Source: Bacteroidaceae bacterium
GTDB taxonomy: Bacteria > Bacteroidota > Bacteroidia > Bacteroidales > Bacteroidaceae
Assembly (NCBI GenBank): GCA_902362595.1
Contig: CABIXF010000042.1
Span: 1 to 34,226 of the forward strand
Direction of reading: 5' to 3'
DNA length: 34,226 nt
The stretch's first letter is position 1. Each line of letters begins with the position of its first letter. Below the pieces are notes generated by a model. That model had not been told where the DNA came from. It saw nothing but the letters and a program-made list of their open reading frames with translations, and ran no database searches. Both the position numbers and the translations under genes were made by a program. Below are positions 6,646 to 18,030 of the stretch, piece by piece.

Positions 6646-9600
6646 TTATTCAACTTCGCTATAGTCCAACACGTTCTTCTTGTTGGCCAAGATGCGATCG
6701 TATTCTTCTTTAGAACCTACCACAATCTTTTCAAACTCACGCTGACCAGTACCAGCCGGAATCAGGTGACCGCAAATTACGTTCTCCTTCATACCTTCCA
6801 GCTTGTCCACCTTACCGTTGATAGCAGCTTCGTTCAATACCTTCGTTGTTTCCTGGAAGGAAGCAGCCGACATGAAGCTTGAAGTCTGCAATGCGGCACG
6901 TGTGATACCCTGCAGAATCTGAGTAGAAGTAGCAGGCACTGCATCACGTACTTCCACCAGCTTCAGGTCACGACGCTTCAACATACTGTTTTCATCGCGG
7001 AGCTTGCGGGCTGTGACAATCTGTCCCGGTTGCAGGTTCTGAGAGTCACCAGCATCTACTACCACTTTCTTGCCCCAGATACGGTCGTTTTCTTCATTGA
7101 ATTCAATGCGGTCAACTACCTGCTGTTCCAGGAAGCGGGTATCACCCGGCTCGTCAATCTGTACCTTACGCATCATCTGACGAACGATGATTTCGAAGTG
7201 CTTATCGTTGATCTTCACACCCTGCAGACGGTACACGTCCTGAATTTCATTTACGATATATTCCTGAACGGCTGTAGGACCTTTGATGGCCAGGATATCG
7301 GCAGGAGTGATGGCACCATCCGACAACGGGGTTCCGGCACGTACGTAGTCGTTTTCCTGAACCAGAATCTGCTTGGACAATGCAACCAAGTACTTACGTA
7401 CATCGCCTGTCTTGGAAGTCACGATGATTTCACGGTTACCACGTTTGATCTTACCCATTGTTACCTCACCGTCGATTTCAGATACGACTGCAGGGTTAGA
7501 CGGGTTACGGGCTTCGAACAGCTCAGTTACTCGCGGAAGACCACCGGTGATATCACCTGCTTTACCAACGGCACGCGGAATCTTCACCAAAATATCACCC
7601 GACTTCACGGTCTGTTTATCTTCGACCACTACGTGACCACCTACCGGCAAGTTGTATGTACGGATGATTCCACCATTTTCATCCAAAATATGTAATGACG
7701 GAATCTTAGTCTTATCCTTAGACTCTGTAATGATGATTTCACGCAAGCCTGTAGCCTCATCAGATTCTACCTTGTAAGTCACATTTTCAATCACTGATTC
7801 AAAGTCAATCTTACCGGCAGCTTCTGTTACGATAACGGCGTTGAACGGGTCCCACTTCGCAATCAGCTTGCCCTTTTCTACGACTTCACCGTCTGAAGCA
7901 TACAACTTAGAACCGTAAGGTACGTTGTGTGTAGACAGTATGATGCCGGTATTGACATCCACGAAACGCACTTCTGCCAAACGGCCTACGACAATCTTCA
8001 CTGGTTCACCAGTTTCTTCTACAGCATCTACTGTACGCAATTCTTCGAATTCCAGACGTGCATCGTTCTTTGCTACGATACTTGCATTGGCTGCCATGTT
8101 ACCGGCGATACCTCCGGCGTGGAATGTACGCAGAGTCAACTGAGTACCCGGTTCACCGATTGACTGTGCAGCGATTACGCCGACAGCCTCACCTTTCTGA
8201 ACCATACGGCTGGTAGCCAAGTTACGTCCGTAACATTTCGCACATACACCCTTCTTAGACTCACAAGTCAATACGGAACGGATTTCTACGCTTTCAATCG
8301 GAGAGTTTTCGATTTCTTCAGCAATGTCCTCCGTGATTTCTTCACCGGCAGCTACAATCAGCTTGCCAGTAGTCGGGTGGATGATATCGTGTACGGATAC
8401 ACGGCCCAAGATACGCTCGTACAACGTAGCGATTACTTCATCGTTGTTCTTCAACGCGGTACAAACCAAACCACGCAATGTACCACAATCTTCTTCGTTG
8501 ATGATGACGTCATGAGAAACGTCTACCAAACGACGAGTCAGGTATCCTGCATCGGCTGTCTTCAACGCGGTATCGGCAAGACCCTTACGAGCACCGTGGG
8601 TTGAGATAAAGTACTCCAACACCGAAAGACCTTCCTTAAAGTTAGAAAGAATCGGGTTTTCAATAATCTGAGCACCTTCGGCACCGGCTTTCTGCGGCTT
8701 GGCCATCAAACCACGCATACCAGACAACTGACGAATCTGTTCCTTAGAACCACGGGCTCCGGAATCCAGCATCATGAATACAGAGTTGAATCCCTGGTCG
8801 TCGTTCTTAATTGTTTTATATAGAATGTCTGACAAGTCACTGTTTACGTGTGTCCAAGTATCAATTACCTGGTTGTAACGTTCATTATCGGTGATGAATC
8901 CCATGTTATAGTTCATCATGATCTGTTCGATTTCTTCGTTACCACGTTTTACCAGTTCCTCTTTCTCCTTCGGGATAATGATATCGCCCAAGTTGAATGA
9001 CAGACCACCTTCGAATGCTTTCTTGTAACCCAAGTTCTTGATTCCATCCAGGAATTCGCAAGCACGAGCCACACCCACAGCCTTGATTACGTTGCTGATG
9101 ATGTCGCGCAAAGACTTCTTGGAAATAATGGTATTCAAATAACCACATTCATCTGGAACCAGTTCGTTGACAATCACACGACCTACAGAGGTTTCCTTGA
9201 TCATCTTCTTTACGATGTTGCCGTTCTCATCCAAGTCATTGGCAACCACACTGATGATGGCGTGAATATCCACTTTTCCTTCGTTGTAAGCAATCATAGC
9301 CTCTTCCGGTCCGTAGAAAATCAAACCTTCACCCTTGGCACCCTTACGCAGTTTGGTAATGTAATACAATCCCAGAACCATATCCTGTGCAGGCACGGTG
9401 ATAGGCGCACCGTTAGCCGGGTTCAGAATATTGTGTGACTGCAACATCAGCATCTGAGCTTCCAATACAGCCTCATTGCTCAGCGGCAAGTGTACGGCCA
9501 TCTGGTCACCATCGAAGTCGGCGTTGAACGCGGTACAAGCCAACGGGTGCAACTGGATAGCTTTTCCTTCGATCATCTTCGGCTGGAAGGCCTGAATACC

Positions 9601-10932
9601 CAGACGGTGCAATGTCGGGGCACGGTTCAACAATACCGGATGACCTTTCATTACATGTTCCAGAATATCCCAGATAACGGATTCCTTACGGTCTACAATC
9701 TTCTTTGCAGATTTTACGGTCTTCACGATACCACGTTCAATCAGCTTGCGGATGATGAACGGCTTGTACAATTCGGCAGCCATCAGTTTCGGAATACCGC
9801 ATTCACCCATCTTCAGTTCCGGACCTACGACGATTACGGAACGGGCTGAATAGTCGACACGTTTACCCAACAAGTTCTGACGGAAACGTCCTTGCTTACC
9901 TTTCAAGCTGTCTGACAAAGATTTCAACGGACGGTTGGCATCGGTCTTCACTGCACTCGACTTACGAGAGTTATCGAACAATGAATCGACAGCTTCCTGA
10001 AGCATACGTTTTTCATTACGCAAGATTACTTCCGGAGCCTTGATTTCAATCAGTCGTTTCAAACGGTTGTTACGGATAATCACACGACGATACAAATCGT
10101 TCAAGTCGGAAGTGGCGAAACGTCCACCATCCAGCGGAACCAACGGACGAAGTTCGGGCGGGATAACCGGCACGATACGTACAATCATCCATTCCGGTTT
10201 GTTGCGACCACGTGAAGCACGGAAAGATTCCACTACCTGCAAACGTTTCAAAGCCTCGTTCTTACGCTGCTGAGAAGAATCGCTGTTTGCCTTGTGACGC
10301 AATTCGTATGACAATGCATCCAAGTCCAGTCCTACCAACAAGTCGTAGATAGCTTCCGCACCCATCTTGGCAATGAACTTGTTCGGGTCGCTGTCTTCCA
10401 AATACTGGTTGTCCTTTGGAAGTGTATCCATGATATCCAAATATTCTTCTTCAGACAACAAGTCGTATTTGCTCACTCCGTCTTCAGCCTTCACACCCGG
10501 CTGGATAACGACGTAGCGTTCGTAGTAAATAATTGCATCCAGTTTCTTGGTCGGCAAGCCCAACAGATAACCAATCTTGTTCGGTAAAGAACGGAAATAC
10601 CAGATGTGAGCCACCGGCACTACCAATTGGATATGTCCGCTACGTTCACGACGTACTTTCTTTTCCGTTACTTCCACACCGCATCGGTCGCAGACAATAC
10701 CTTTGTAGCGAATACGTTTGTACTTACCACAATGGCACTCATAGTCCTTAACCGGACCGAAGATACGTTCACAGAACAAACCGTCACGTTCCGGTTTATA
10801 AGTACGGTAGTTGATGGTTTCCGGTTTCAATACCTCACCATAAGAATTTTCCAGAATCTCTTCGGGTGATGCAAGACCGATCGTAATCTTTGAGAAATTA
10901 CTTTTTATCTTAGTATCTTTTCTAAAAGCCAT
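6646..10932 (-). CDS. rpoC: RNA polymerase beta' subunit
   Basis: Largest subunit of RNA polymerase, 1428 residues, forming the active centre together with beta. The N-terminal zinc ribbon has Cys66, Cys68, Cys81 and Cys84 (CHCG and CDRC). The catalytic NADFDGD motif is at 470-476, with Asp472, Asp474 and Asp476 holding the Mg2+ ion. The second zinc-binding Cys set ([11 protein letters not shown]) lies in the C-terminal half. The trigger-loop region follows in the usual order. The start ATG at 10932 lacks a Shine-Dalgarno sequence. The gene follows rpoB by 75 bases containing a stable hairpin, and ends at a bidirectional terminator. No frame disruption is seen. Confidence 0.99.
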   Translation of the reverse strand: MAFRKDTKIKSNFSKITIGLASPEEILENSYGEVLKPETINYRTYKPERDGLFCERIFGPVKDYECHCGKYKRIRYKGIVCDRCGVEVTEKKVRRERSGHIQLVVPVAHIWYFRSLPNKIGYLLGLPTKKLDAIIYYERYVVIQPGVKAEDGVSKYDLLSEEEYLDIMDTLPKDNQYLEDSDPNKFIAKMGAEAIYDLLVGLDLDALSYELRHKANSDSSQQRKNEALKRLQVVESFRASRGRNKPEWMIVRIVPVIPPELRPLVPLDGGRFATSDLNDLYRRVIIRNNRLKRLIEIKAPEVILRNEKRMLQEAVDSLFDNSRKSSAVKTDANRPLKSLSDSLKGKQGRFRQNLLGKRVDYSARSVIVVGPELKMGECGIPKLMAAELYKPFIIRKLIERGIVKTVKSAKKIVDRKESVIWDILEHVMKGHPVLLNRAPTLHRLGIQAFQPKMIEGKAIQLHPLACTAFNADFDGDQMAVHLPLSNEAVLEAQMLMLQSHNILNPANGAPITVPAQDMVLGLYYITKLRKGAKGEGLIFYGPEEAMIAYNEGKVDIHAIISVVANDLDENGNIVKKMIKETSVGRVIVNELVPDECGYLNTIISKKSLRDIISNVIKAVGVARACEFLDGIKNLGYKKAFEGGLSFNLGDIIIPKEKEELVKRGNEEIEQIMMNYNMGFITDNERYNQVIDTWTHVNSDLSDILYKTIKNDDQGFNSVFMMLDSGARGSKEQIRQLSGMRGLMAKPQKAGAEGAQIIENPILSNFKEGLSVLEYFISTHGARKGLADTALKTADAGYLTRRLVDVSHDVIINEEDCGTLRGLVCTALKNNDEVIATLYERILGRVSVHDIIHPTTGKLIVAAGEEITEDIAEEIENSPIESVEIRSVLTCESKKGVCAKCYGRNLATSRMVQKGEAVGVIAAQSIGEPGTQLTLRTFHAGGIAGNMAANASIVAKNDARLEFEELRTVDAVEETGEPVKIVVGRLAEVRFVDVNTGIILSTHNVPYGSKLYASDGEVVEKGKLIAKWDPFNAVIVTEAAGKIDFESVIENVTYKVESDEATGLREIIITESKDKTKIPSLHILDENGGIIRTYNLPVGGHVVVEDKQTVKSGDILVKIPRAVGKAGDITGGLPRVTELFEARNPSNPAVVSEIDGEVTMGKIKRGNREIIVTSKTGDVRKYLVALSKQILVQENDYVRAGTPLSDGAITPADILAIKGPTAVQEYIVNEIQDVYRLQGVKINDKHFEIIVRQMMRKVQIDEPGDTRFLEQQVVDRIEFNEENDRIWGKKVVVDAGDSQNLQPGQIVTARKLRDENSMLKRRDLKLVEVRDAVPATSTQILQGITRAALQTSSFMSAASFQETTKVLNEAAINGKVDKLEGMKENVICGHLIPAGTGQREFEKIVVGSKEEYDRILANKKNVLDYSEVE

Positions 10933-10967
10933 ACTTTCTATTTTATGATAATGAAGAATTTAATCAG

Positions 10968-10996
10968 GAAGAATGGGAGTCGATACCCCATTCTTC
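10968..10996 (-). promoter_or_regulatory. Hairpin in the rpoB-rpoC gap
   Basis: GAAGAATGGG (10968-10977) and CCCATTCTTC (10987-10996) form a perfect 10-bp stem with a 9-base loop. No U-tract follows on the minus strand, so it is not an ordinary terminator. It may be an RNA processing site or an mRNA stabiliser between the two subunit genes. Confidence 0.65.
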
Positions 10997-11007
10997 AGTT
11001 GAAAAAG

Positions 11008-14000
11008 TTATTCCAGCGTAATGCTCAAGCACAAACCTCTAAGTTCGTGTAACAATACGTTGAGAGATTCAGGAATACCCGGCGTAGGCATCGGTTCACC
11101 CTTCACAATTGCTTCGTATGCTTTAGAACGTCCAACCACGTCATCTGACTTGATTGTCAAAATTTCCTGAAGCACATGAGCTGCACCGAAGGCTTCGATA
11201 GCCCAAACCTCCATTTCTCCGAAACGCTGACCACCGAACTGTGCCTTACCACCAAGTGGCTGCTGAGTAATCAGAGAGTACGGACCGATAGAACGAGCAT
11301 GCATCTTGTCTTCAACCATGTGACCCAATTTCAACATGTAAGTCACACCGACAGTTGCAGGCTGGTCGAACTGTTCACCTGTACCACCATCATACAAATA
11401 AGTCTTGCAATAACGTGGCAATCCGGCTTTGTCAGTCCATTTATCCAAATCGTCCAATGTAGCACCATCAAAAATCGGAGTAGCAAACTTCACGCCCAAT
11501 TCTTTTCCGGCACGTCCCAATACAGCTTCAAAAATCTGACCGATGTTCATACGAGAAGGCACACCCAACGGATTCAATACGATATCTACCGGAGTACCAT
11601 CAGCCAAGAACGGCATGTCTTCCTGACGTACTACGCGTGAAACGATACCCTTGTTACCGTGACGACCAGCCATCTTATCACCGACACCAATCTTACGCTT
11701 CTTGGCAATGTAAACTTTAGCCATCTGAATAATACCTGAAGGCAGTTCGTCACCGATTGTCAATGCAAACTTCTTACGCTTCAGTTCAGCATCCAGCTCC
11801 TTGTATTTCTTCAAATAATTCATGATAAGGTCACGGATCATATCATTCTTGTGAGCATCTGCAGTCCATTTACTCAACTGGATGATAGTGTAATCCAATG
11901 ACTCCAAATCATATTTAGTAAACTTGGCTCCCTTGGCAATGACTTCTGTTCCCAGATAATCTTTTACGCCCTGAGAAACCTTGTCAGCTGTCAAAACCAA
12001 CAACTTGTCAATCAGGATTGCCTTTAGAGCCGCAGCTTTTTCTTCAAATTCTTCATTCAGTTTCGGCAAGATTGCCTTGTCTGCATTCTTTTCACTACGT
12101 GTCTTAATCACACGTGAATACAATTTCTTACCGATAACTACACCACGCAGTGATGGAGAAGCCTTCAGAGAAGCATCCTTCACGTCACCAGCCTTGTCAC
12201 CAAAGATGGCGCGCAACAGTTTTTCTTCCGGAGAAGGATCTGATTCACCCTTCGGAGTAATCTTACCAATCAGGATGTCACCCGGTTCGATACGAGCACC
12301 AACACGTACGATACCGTTTTCATCCAAATCCTTGGTAGCTTCTTCACTGACATTCGGAATATCAGAAGTCAGTTCTTCCATACCACGTTTAGTTTCACGT
12401 ACTTCCAGGATATATTCATCCACATGTACAGAAGTCAGGATATCCTCACGTACCACACGTTCGTTCAATACGATGGCATCCTCGTAATTGTAACCCTTCC
12501 ACGGCATGTAAGCCACCAGCAAGTTCTTACCCAAAGCCAATTCACCGTTGGCAGTAGAGTAACCTTCAGTCAGGATATCTCCCTTCTTCACGCGCTGTCC
12601 CTTGTTACAAATCGGACGCAAATCGATGGTCATGCTCTGGTTGGTCTTGCGGAATTTCGGAATACGATATTCCTTCAATGCAGGTTCGAAGCTTACGAAT
12701 TCTTCATCTTCCGTACGGTCATACAGAATACGAATAGTCGTTGCATCTACGAAGTCAACCACACCGTCACCTTCTGCGGCAATCTGCGTACGTGAATCTT
12801 CACACAACTGTTTTTCAATACCTGTACCAACAATCGGAGCTTCTGTCTTCAACAAAGGAACTGCCTGGCGCATCATGTTAGAACCCATCAATGCACGGTT
12901 CGCGTCATCGTGTTCCAAGAACGGAATCAAAGAAGCGGCGATAGAAGCAATCTGCTGAGGAGCTACGTCCATCAACTCTACCTGATCAGGTGTAACTACC
13001 GGATAATCGGCGTCGCGGCGAGCTTTTACTTTATCACGGATGAATGTACCGTCATCATTCAACGGCGCATTACCCTGTGCAATAATCTTATCTTCTTCTT
13101 CCTCTGCAGAAAGATATTCAATACCTTCATTTGACAAATCTACCACTCCGTTCTGCACCTTACGGTAAGGAGTCACAATGAATCCCAGTTCATTGATCTT
13201 TGCATAGACACACAAAGAAGAAATCAAACCGATGTTCGGACCTTCAGGAGTTTCAATCGGACACAGACGACCATAGTGAGTGTAGTGTACGTCTCGCACC
13301 TCGAAACCGGCACGATCACGTGACAAACCACCAGGACCCAGGGCAGACAAACGGCGTTTGTGTGTAATTTCAGCCAGCGGGTTCGTCTGGTCCATGAACT
13401 GTGACAAGGCGTTGGTACCGAAGAATGAGTTGATGACAGACGAAATTGTCTTCGCATTGATCAAGTCAATCGGAGTGAACACTTCGTTGTCACGTACATT
13501 CATACGTTCACGAATCGTACGAGACATACGAGCCAGACCAATAGCGAACTGATTTGACAACTGCTCACCTACCGTACGAACACGACGGTTGCTCAAGTGG
13601 TCAATATCATCCACGTCTGCCTTTGAGTTAATCAACTCAATGAGATATTTGATAATCTCGATAATATCTTGTTTTGTCAACACTCTGACATCCATCGGAG
13701 TATCCAGGTTCAACTTCTTGTTGATCCGGTAACGACCCACATCACCCAAGTCGTAACGTTTTTCAGAGAAGAACAGATTGTTGATTACCTCACGCGCGCT
13801 TGCATCATCTGCAGGATCTGCATTACGCAACTGACGATAGATGTACAACACTGCTTCTTTTTCTGAGTTACTTGGGTCTTTCTGCAAAGTGTTGAAAATA
13901 ATTGAATAGTCAGAAGCATTAGCCTCTTCATTGTGAACGAGGATATTCTGTACACCTGATTCAAGAATCAAGTCAATGTGTTCCGGTTCAATAACCGTTT

Positions 14001-14820
14001 CACGGTCGATAACTACCTCGTTACGTTCAATAGAAACTACTTCACCAGTATCTTCATCTACAAAATCCTCTGTCCATGTCTTCAATACACGGGCAGCCAG
14101 TTTACGTCCGATGATTTTCTTCAGGTTCGTCTTATTGACCTTTACATCCTCAGCCAAATTGAAAATTTCAAGGATGTCCTTATCATTTTCAAATCCTACA
14201 GCTCTCAACAACGTAGTTACCGGAAGCTTTTTCTTACGATCGATATACGCATACATCACATTGTTGATATCCGTAGCGAACTCAATCCAAGATCCTTTGA
14301 ATGGGATGATTCGGGCAGAATACAGTTTTGTTCCATTCGCATGGATGCTTTGTCCAAAGAATACACCCGGTGAACGATGGAGCTGAGACACTACTACACG
14401 CTCTGCACCGTTAATGACGAAAGTACCTTTCGGAGTCATATAAGGGATAGGACCCAAATACACATCCTGAATCACTGTATCAAAATCTTCGTGATCGGGG
14501 TCAGTACAATAAAGCTTCAGTTTGGCTTTCAAGGGAACACTATAAGTCAATCCACGTTCCAGACAGTCGTCGATGGTATAGTGAGGCGGATCGATATAGT
14601 AGTCAAGGAACTCGAGCACGAAGTTGTTACGTGTATCTGCAATCGGGAAATTTTCCGCAAATACCTTATACAAGCCGTCGTTCTTTCGCTTTTCGGGTGG
14701 GGTATCTAATTGTAAGAAGTCCTGAAATGACTTCAACTGTACTTCCAGAAAATCCGGATACTGCATCGGATTCTTGATAGAAGCAAAATTAATTCGTTGA
14801 TTTTGAGTTTCTGAAGACAT
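11008..14820 (-). CDS. rpoB: RNA polymerase beta subunit
   Basis: Beta subunit of RNA polymerase, 1270 residues. The rifampicin-binding region at about 469-498 is fully conserved, with Gln474, Asp477, His487, Arg490 and Ser492 matching the sensitive consensus. Later conserved blocks include [15 protein letters not shown], the [10 protein letters not shown] region and, near the end, [18 protein letters not shown]. The gene lies after rplL across a 159-base gap holding a terminator hairpin and a possible promoter, so it may be partly uncoupled from the ribosomal protein genes. There is no Shine-Dalgarno in front of the ATG at 14820. Confidence 0.99.
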   Translation of the reverse strand: MSSETQNQRINFASIKNPMQYPDFLEVQLKSFQDFLQLDTPPEKRKNDGLYKVFAENFPIADTRNNFVLEFLDYYIDPPHYTIDDCLERGLTYSVPLKAKLKLYCTDPDHEDFDTVIQDVYLGPIPYMTPKGTFVINGAERVVVSQLHRSPGVFFGQSIHANGTKLYSARIIPFKGSWIEFATDINNVMYAYIDRKKKLPVTTLLRAVGFENDKDILEIFNLAEDVKVNKTNLKKIIGRKLAARVLKTWTEDFVDEDTGEVVSIERNEVVIDRETVIEPEHIDLILESGVQNILVHNEEANASDYSIIFNTLQKDPSNSEKEAVLYIYRQLRNADPADDASAREVINNLFFSEKRYDLGDVGRYRINKKLNLDTPMDVRVLTKQDIIEIIKYLIELINSKADVDDIDHLSNRRVRTVGEQLSNQFAIGLARMSRTIRERMNVRDNEVFTPIDLINAKTISSVINSFFGTNALSQFMDQTNPLAEITHKRRLSALGPGGLSRDRAGFEVRDVHYTHYGRLCPIETPEGPNIGLISSLCVYAKINELGFIVTPYRKVQNGVVDLSNEGIEYLSAEEEEDKIIAQGNAPLNDDGTFIRDKVKARRDADYPVVTPDQVELMDVAPQQIASIAASLIPFLEHDDANRALMGSNMMRQAVPLLKTEAPIVGTGIEKQLCEDSRTQIAAEGDGVVDFVDATTIRILYDRTEDEEFVSFEPALKEYRIPKFRKTNQSMTIDLRPICNKGQRVKKGDILTEGYSTANGELALGKNLLVAYMPWKGYNYEDAIVLNERVVREDILTSVHVDEYILEVRETKRGMEELTSDIPNVSEEATKDLDENGIVRVGARIEPGDILIGKITPKGESDPSPEEKLLRAIFGDKAGDVKDASLKASPSLRGVVIGKKLYSRVIKTRSEKNADKAILPKLNEEFEEKAAALKAILIDKLLVLTADKVSQGVKDYLGTEVIAKGAKFTKYDLESLDYTIIQLSKWTADAHKNDMIRDLIMNYLKKYKELDAELKRKKFALTIGDELPSGIIQMAKVYIAKKRKIGVGDKMAGRHGNKGIVSRVVRQEDMPFLADGTPVDIVLNPLGVPSRMNIGQIFEAVLGRAGKELGVKFATPIFDGATLDDLDKWTDKAGLPRYCKTYLYDGGTGEQFDQPATVGVTYMLKLGHMVEDKMHARSIGPYSLITQQPLGGKAQFGGQRFGEMEVWAIEAFGAAHVLQEILTIKSDDVVGRSKAYEAIVKGEPMPTPGIPESLNVLLHELRGLCLSITLE

Positions 14821-14864
14821 CTGTATGGAGTTTAAAATGTAAAAACTAGGATAATTACAGTCGG

Positions 14865-14881
14865 GGAACTCTCACAGTTCC
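14865..14881 (-). promoter_or_regulatory. Small hairpin in the rpoB leader
   Basis: GGAACT (14865-14870) pairs with AGTTCC (14876-14881) around a 5-base loop, about 45 bases before the rpoB start. It is the only clear structure in the leader downstream of the terminator. Its role is unknown. Confidence 0.4.
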
Positions 14882-14888
14882 GACAATT

Positions 14889-14918
14889 GAAACCTAGTGA
14901 ACTTAATATAGACGCAAA
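14889..14918 (-). promoter_or_regulatory. Possible rpoB promoter
   Basis: On the minus strand TAGGTTTC (14889-14896) matches seven of eight positions of the decamer-type -7 box TAnnTTTG. A TTTG (14915-14918) lies 18 bases upstream. The -33 element would be made from the U-tract of the preceding terminator. Support is moderate at best because the last base of the -7 box is wrong. Confidence 0.3.
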
Positions 14919-14954
14919 AAGGTTAAGAATCCTCTTTACAGAGGACTCTTAACC
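14915..14954 (-). terminator. Terminator/attenuator between rplL and rpoB
   Basis: On the minus strand a 15-bp stem (14940-14954 with 14921-14935), containing one G-U pair, closes on a GUAA tetraloop and is followed by UUUUUG. This is a strong intrinsic terminator placed between the ribosomal stalk gene and rpoB, where E. coli also has a partial terminator setting the ratio of ribosomal protein to polymerase. Confidence 0.88.
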
Positions 14955-14979
14955 GAACTACCTGATTTACAGGATAATC

Positions 14980-15357
14980 TTATTTAAGTTCAACTTCAGC
15001 TCCAGCTTCTTCCAAAGTTTTCTTCAAAGATTCAGCTTCGTCTTTAGCCAAACCTTCTTTTACTGTGCTAGGAGCACCGTCAACCAAGTCTTTTGCTTCT
15101 TTCAAGCCAAGACCACAAGCTTCTTTCACTGCCTTAACAACCTGCAATTTAGCAGCACCTGCGCTCTTCAAAACTACATCGAATGAAGTTTTTTCTTCAG
15201 CAGCAGCTGCACCAGCAGCAGCAGGACCAGCAGCAACAGCTACAGCTGCAGCAGCAGGTTCAATACCATATTCTTCTTTAAGGATAGTTGCAAGTTCATT
15301 AACTTCTTTTACTGTCAAGTTAACTAATTGTTCTGCAAAAGCTTTCAAATCTGCCAT
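14980..15357 (-). CDS. rplL: Ribosomal protein bL12 (L7/L12)
   Basis: Stalk protein of the large ribosomal subunit, 125 residues, which recruits the GTPase factors. The N-terminal dimerisation helix (about 1-32, [22 protein letters not shown]) is followed by an alanine-rich hinge (about 35-53) and the conserved C-terminal domain with [26 protein letters not shown] and the [14 protein letters not shown] end. It follows rplJ by 78 bases and has no Shine-Dalgarno. A strong terminator lies 25 bases after the stop, so most transcripts probably end here. Confidence 0.98.
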   Translation of the reverse strand: MADLKAFAEQLVNLTVKEVNELATILKEEYGIEPAAAAVAVAAGPAAAGAAAAEEKTSFDVVLKSAGAAKLQVVKAVKEACGLGLKEAKDLVDGAPSTVKEGLAKDEAESLKKTLEEAGAEVELK

Positions 15358-15435
15358 TTTTGTATGAAATTTAATTGTTTGTACTATTTAAATATTAAAG
15401 TTGTTTTGGTTTCTTGACTTATGCGCAACGTGACA

Positions 15436-15951
15436 TTATTCTGCACGTTCTGCCAAAGTCTGAAGAACACCGTGAATGGTGTTGCCACCTGATTGAAGAG
15501 CTGAGATAACGTTCTTTGCAGGAGACTGTAGCAAAGCCACAATGTCTGCAATGACTTCGTTCTTGCTCTTGATTGTTGCGAGAGCTTCCAACTGATCTGC
15601 ACCCACATAGAATCCTTCTTCTGCATAAGCAGCTTTCAGGGTCGGAACACTGTCCTTATATTCCTTCAACAGTTTTGCCGGCACATTAGCTGTTTCGCAA
15701 AACATTACTGAAGTAGTACCCTTCAAAGAATCAAACAAGGGTGAGTAGTCTACATCCAAGCTCATCAAAGCTTTGTGAAGCAAAGAATTCTTCACAACCA
15801 TCAGTTTGATACCAGCCTTGAAACATTTCTTACGAAGATCGCTAGTAGCAGCTGCATCCATTGCAGTTGTGTCTACCAAGTAAAAATGTCCGTATTGCTT
15901 TACGGTATCAGCCAACTGACCAATAATTACGCCTTTATCTTCCTTTCTCAT
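15436..15951 (-). CDS. rplJ: Ribosomal protein uL10
   Basis: Stalk base protein of the large subunit, 171 residues, anchoring L7/L12 dimers. The N-terminal rRNA-binding domain includes the segment with VVKNSLLHKAL. The C-terminal helix (SALQSGGNTIHGVLQTLAE) is the L12-binding spine. The ATG at 15951 is set by a perfect AAGGAGG Shine-Dalgarno (15956-15962) four bases upstream, one of only two in the window. The gene starts 16 bases after rplA, so the long L10-binding leader known upstream of rplJ in other bacteria does not fit here. Confidence 0.97.
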   Translation of the reverse strand: MRKEDKGVIIGQLADTVKQYGHFYLVDTTAMDAAATSDLRKKCFKAGIKLMVVKNSLLHKALMSLDVDYSPLFDSLKGTTSVMFCETANVPAKLLKEYKDSVPTLKAAYAEEGFYVGADQLEALATIKSKNEVIADIVALLQSPAKNVISALQSGGNTIHGVLQTLAERAE

Positions 15952-15955
15952 GATT

Positions 15956-15962
15956 CCTCCTT
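15956..15962 (-). promoter_or_regulatory. Perfect Shine-Dalgarno of rplJ
   Basis: AAGGAGG on the minus strand, four bases before the rplJ ATG. Neighbouring ribosomal protein genes have none. In a phylum that rarely uses the anti-SD this suggests special translational control. Confidence 0.8.
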
Positions 15963-15967
15963 AATTA

Positions 15968-16666
15968 TTAGATTTCGTCTACTGATTTCGGGTCAATCTT
16001 GATACCCTTACTCATAGTACTTGAAAGATAAATACTCTTAATATAAGTACCTTTAGCTGTGGTCGGTTTCAGTTTGATGATAGTAGCGATAAATTCTTTC
16101 GCATTTTCACGGATCTGGTCAGCAGTGAAAGACACCTTACCGATTGAAGTATGAACGATACCGCTCTTATCAACCTTAAAGTCAATCTTACCTTGCTTAA
16201 CTTCCTTAACAGCTTTAGCTACATCCATAGTTACAGTACCGCTCTTTGGGTTCGGCATCAATCCACGAGGACCGAGCACACGACCCAGCGCACCAATCTT
16301 ACCCATGATAGACGGCATAGTGATGATTACATCAATATCAGTCCATCCACCTTTGATCTTTTCAATATATTCATCAAGACCAACATAGTCAGCACCAGCT
16401 TCTTTTGCAGCAGCTTCAGCATCCGGTGTACACAGAACAAGCACACGTACCTGCTTACCTGTACCATGAGGAAGAGATACCACACCTCTTACCATCTGGT
16501 TAGCCTTACGAGGGTCTACACCTAAACGTACGTCAATATCTAATGAAGCATCAAACTTAGTGAAAGTAATTTCTTTTACCAGTTCAGAAGCTTCCTTCAG
16601 TGAGTATGCTTTCCCTGCTTCAATCTTTTCTGCAGCCAACTTTTGATTTTTTGTCAGTTTACCCAT
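15968..16666 (-). CDS. rplA: Ribosomal protein uL1
   Basis: L1-stalk protein of the large subunit, 232 residues from the ATG at 16666. A second ATG two codons upstream (16672) is possible, but [10 protein letters not shown] is the start I expect for the family in this phylum. Conserved features are [27 protein letters not shown] and the [10 protein letters not shown] loop that contacts rRNA. In other bacteria L1 represses its own operon by binding the rplK leader; no clear mimic of that site is visible in the 62-base gap before rplK. The gene follows rplK by 16 bases. Confidence 0.97.
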   Translation of the reverse strand: MGKLTKNQKLAAEKIEAGKAYSLKEASELVKEITFTKFDASLDIDVRLGVDPRKANQMVRGVVSLPHGTGKQVRVLVLCTPDAEAAAKEAGADYVGLDEYIEKIKGGWTDIDVIITMPSIMGKIGALGRVLGPRGLMPNPKSGTVTMDVAKAVKEVKQGKIDFKVDKSGIVHTSIGKVSFTADQIRENAKEFIATIIKLKPTTAKGTYIKSIYLSSTMSKGIKIDPKSVDEI

Positions 16667-16682
16667 TATCAATTGAAGTTAA

Positions 16683-17126
16683 TTAGTTATTACCCGGGAA
16701 GTCACCTTTTACAGCGATACCCATACTTCTAGCTGTTCCTGCTACCATTGACATAGCAGATTCGATAGTAAAGCAGTTCAAGTCAACCATTTTATCCTGA
16801 GCGATTGCACGAATCTGATCCCAAGTCAGTTCAGCCACTTTCTTACGGTTCGGTTCAGCAGATCCACTCTTGATTTTGGCAGCCTCAAGCAACTGAATAG
16901 CTACAGGAGGAGTTTTGATTACGAAATCAAAAGACTTGTCTGTGTAGTAGGTAATGATTACAGGTAATACCTTACCTGCCTTGTCCTGGGTTCTGGCGTT
17001 GAATTGCTTGCAAAATTCCATGATATTAATACCCTTAGAACCCAGAGCAGGTCCAACGGGAGGTGATGGATTTGCAGCGCCTCCTTTAATCTGTAATTTG
17101 ATTAGTCCAGCAACTTCTTTAGCCAT
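16683..17126 (-). CDS. rplK: Ribosomal protein uL11
   Basis: Protein of the GTPase-associated centre, 147 residues. The proline-rich N-terminal domain ([21 protein letters not shown]) and the C-terminal rRNA-binding domain ([24 protein letters not shown]) are both complete. It follows nusG and precedes rplA in the classical secE-nusG-rplKAJL-rpoBC order. Confidence 0.98.
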   Translation of the reverse strand: MAKEVAGLIKLQIKGGAANPSPPVGPALGSKGINIMEFCKQFNARTQDKAGKVLPVIITYYTDKSFDFVIKTPPVAIQLLEAAKIKSGSAEPNRKKVAELTWDQIRAIAQDKMVDLNCFTIESAMSMVAGTARSMGIAVKGDFPGNN

Positions 17127-17188
17127 TTTCTTTTGTAATTTTTATATAAGTATTTAACGAATAGAATAACTGCACGTAACAAAATGCA

Positions 17189-17731
17189 TTATTCCTTTTC
17201 CACATCCGTAAAGCCTAATTCCAACGGGGTCTTCCGTCCGAATATTTTGACCATTACTTTCAGTTTACGTTTTTCCGCATTCACTTCTTCAATGAGTCCA
17301 CTGAATCCGCTGAACGGTCCCACGCTAACTTTCACTGTTTCTCCAACGGTGTAAGGGATATTCAAATCCTCACCACACTCTTGAAGTTCATCCACCGTAC
17401 CCAGAATACGATTCACTTCCGACTGTCTTAGAGGAACTGGATGATCCATTCCTCCTAGGAAACCGATTACGTTCGGGGTATTTCTCAAATGATGAGCCAC
17501 CTCACCGACCAAAGCAGCTTCCACCAGCACATAACCAGGAAGGTAAGTTCTCTCTTTTACGATTTTCTTACCATTGCGCACCTGATATGTTTTTTCGGTA
17601 GGAATCAACACCTGAGACACATAATCGCCAAGGTTACCGTGCTTGATGTCCGCATCAAGATATTCTTTTACCTTGCTTTCTTTTCCACTTACGGCACGCA
17701 ATACGTACCATTTCTTTTCAATCTCAGACAT
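17189..17731 (-). CDS. nusG: Transcription antitermination/pausing factor NusG
   Basis: Cytosolic transcription factor of 180 residues that binds RNA polymerase and couples it to ribosomes or Rho. The N-terminal NGN domain begins KKWYVLRAVSGKE and includes the RTYLPGYVLVEA block. The C-terminal KOW domain (about 124-178) has VGPFSGFSGLIEEV and ends in LELGFTDVEKE. The length is the usual one for a housekeeping NusG rather than an UpxY-type NusG paralogue of capsule loci. It starts 15 bases after secE and has no Shine-Dalgarno. Confidence 0.96.
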   Translation of the reverse strand: MSEIEKKWYVLRAVSGKESKVKEYLDADIKHGNLGDYVSQVLIPTEKTYQVRNGKKIVKERTYLPGYVLVEAALVGEVAHHLRNTPNVIGFLGGMDHPVPLRQSEVNRILGTVDELQECGEDLNIPYTVGETVKVSVGPFSGFSGLIEEVNAEKRKLKVMVKIFGRKTPLELGFTDVEKE

Positions 17732-17746
17732 TCTTTTTACTGTTTA

Positions 17747-17941
17747 TTAGTGCGGATAGATAACATCTTCCATGATGAACTGGAAGGCAGAATCCATTAG
17801 AAAAACGACGAGTGCAATGAGGAGGGAAGCAGTTAAAACAACCACTGCACTGCTAGAAAGTTCTGAACGAGTAGGCCACGATACTTTATGGACTAGTTCG
17901 TCGTAAGATTCCTTACAATAATTCGTTATCTTCTTAAACAT
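17747..17941 (-). CDS. secE: Preprotein translocase subunit SecE
   Basis: Single-span subunit of the SecYEG channel, 64 residues. The amphipathic N-terminal region with SYDELVHKVSWPTRSEL is the conserved SecE signature, followed by one membrane helix (about 30-55). A weak AAAGGA lies close to the ATG. It sits 13 bases downstream of tRNA-Trp. Confidence 0.95.
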   Translation of the reverse strand: MFKKITNYCKESYDELVHKVSWPTRSELSSSAVVVLTASLLIALVVFLMDSAFQFIMEDVIYPH

Positions 17942-17954
17942 ATTCCTTTAATTT

Positions 17955-18030
17955 TGGCACGGGAAGAGAGACTCGAACTCCCGACACTCGGTTTTGGAGA
18001 CCGATGCTCTACCAACTGAGCTATTCCCGT
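17955..18030 (-). tRNA. tRNA-Trp(CCA) with encoded 3' CCA
   Basis: Cloverleaf with acceptor pairing ACGGGAA/TTCCCGT, anticodon CCA in a CTCCAAA loop and an intact T-arm. The genomic bases after the discriminator G read CCA, making 76 bases; without them the gene is 17958-18030. It is the only tRNA here with an encoded CCA. The tuf terminator abuts its 5' end. Confidence 0.96.
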
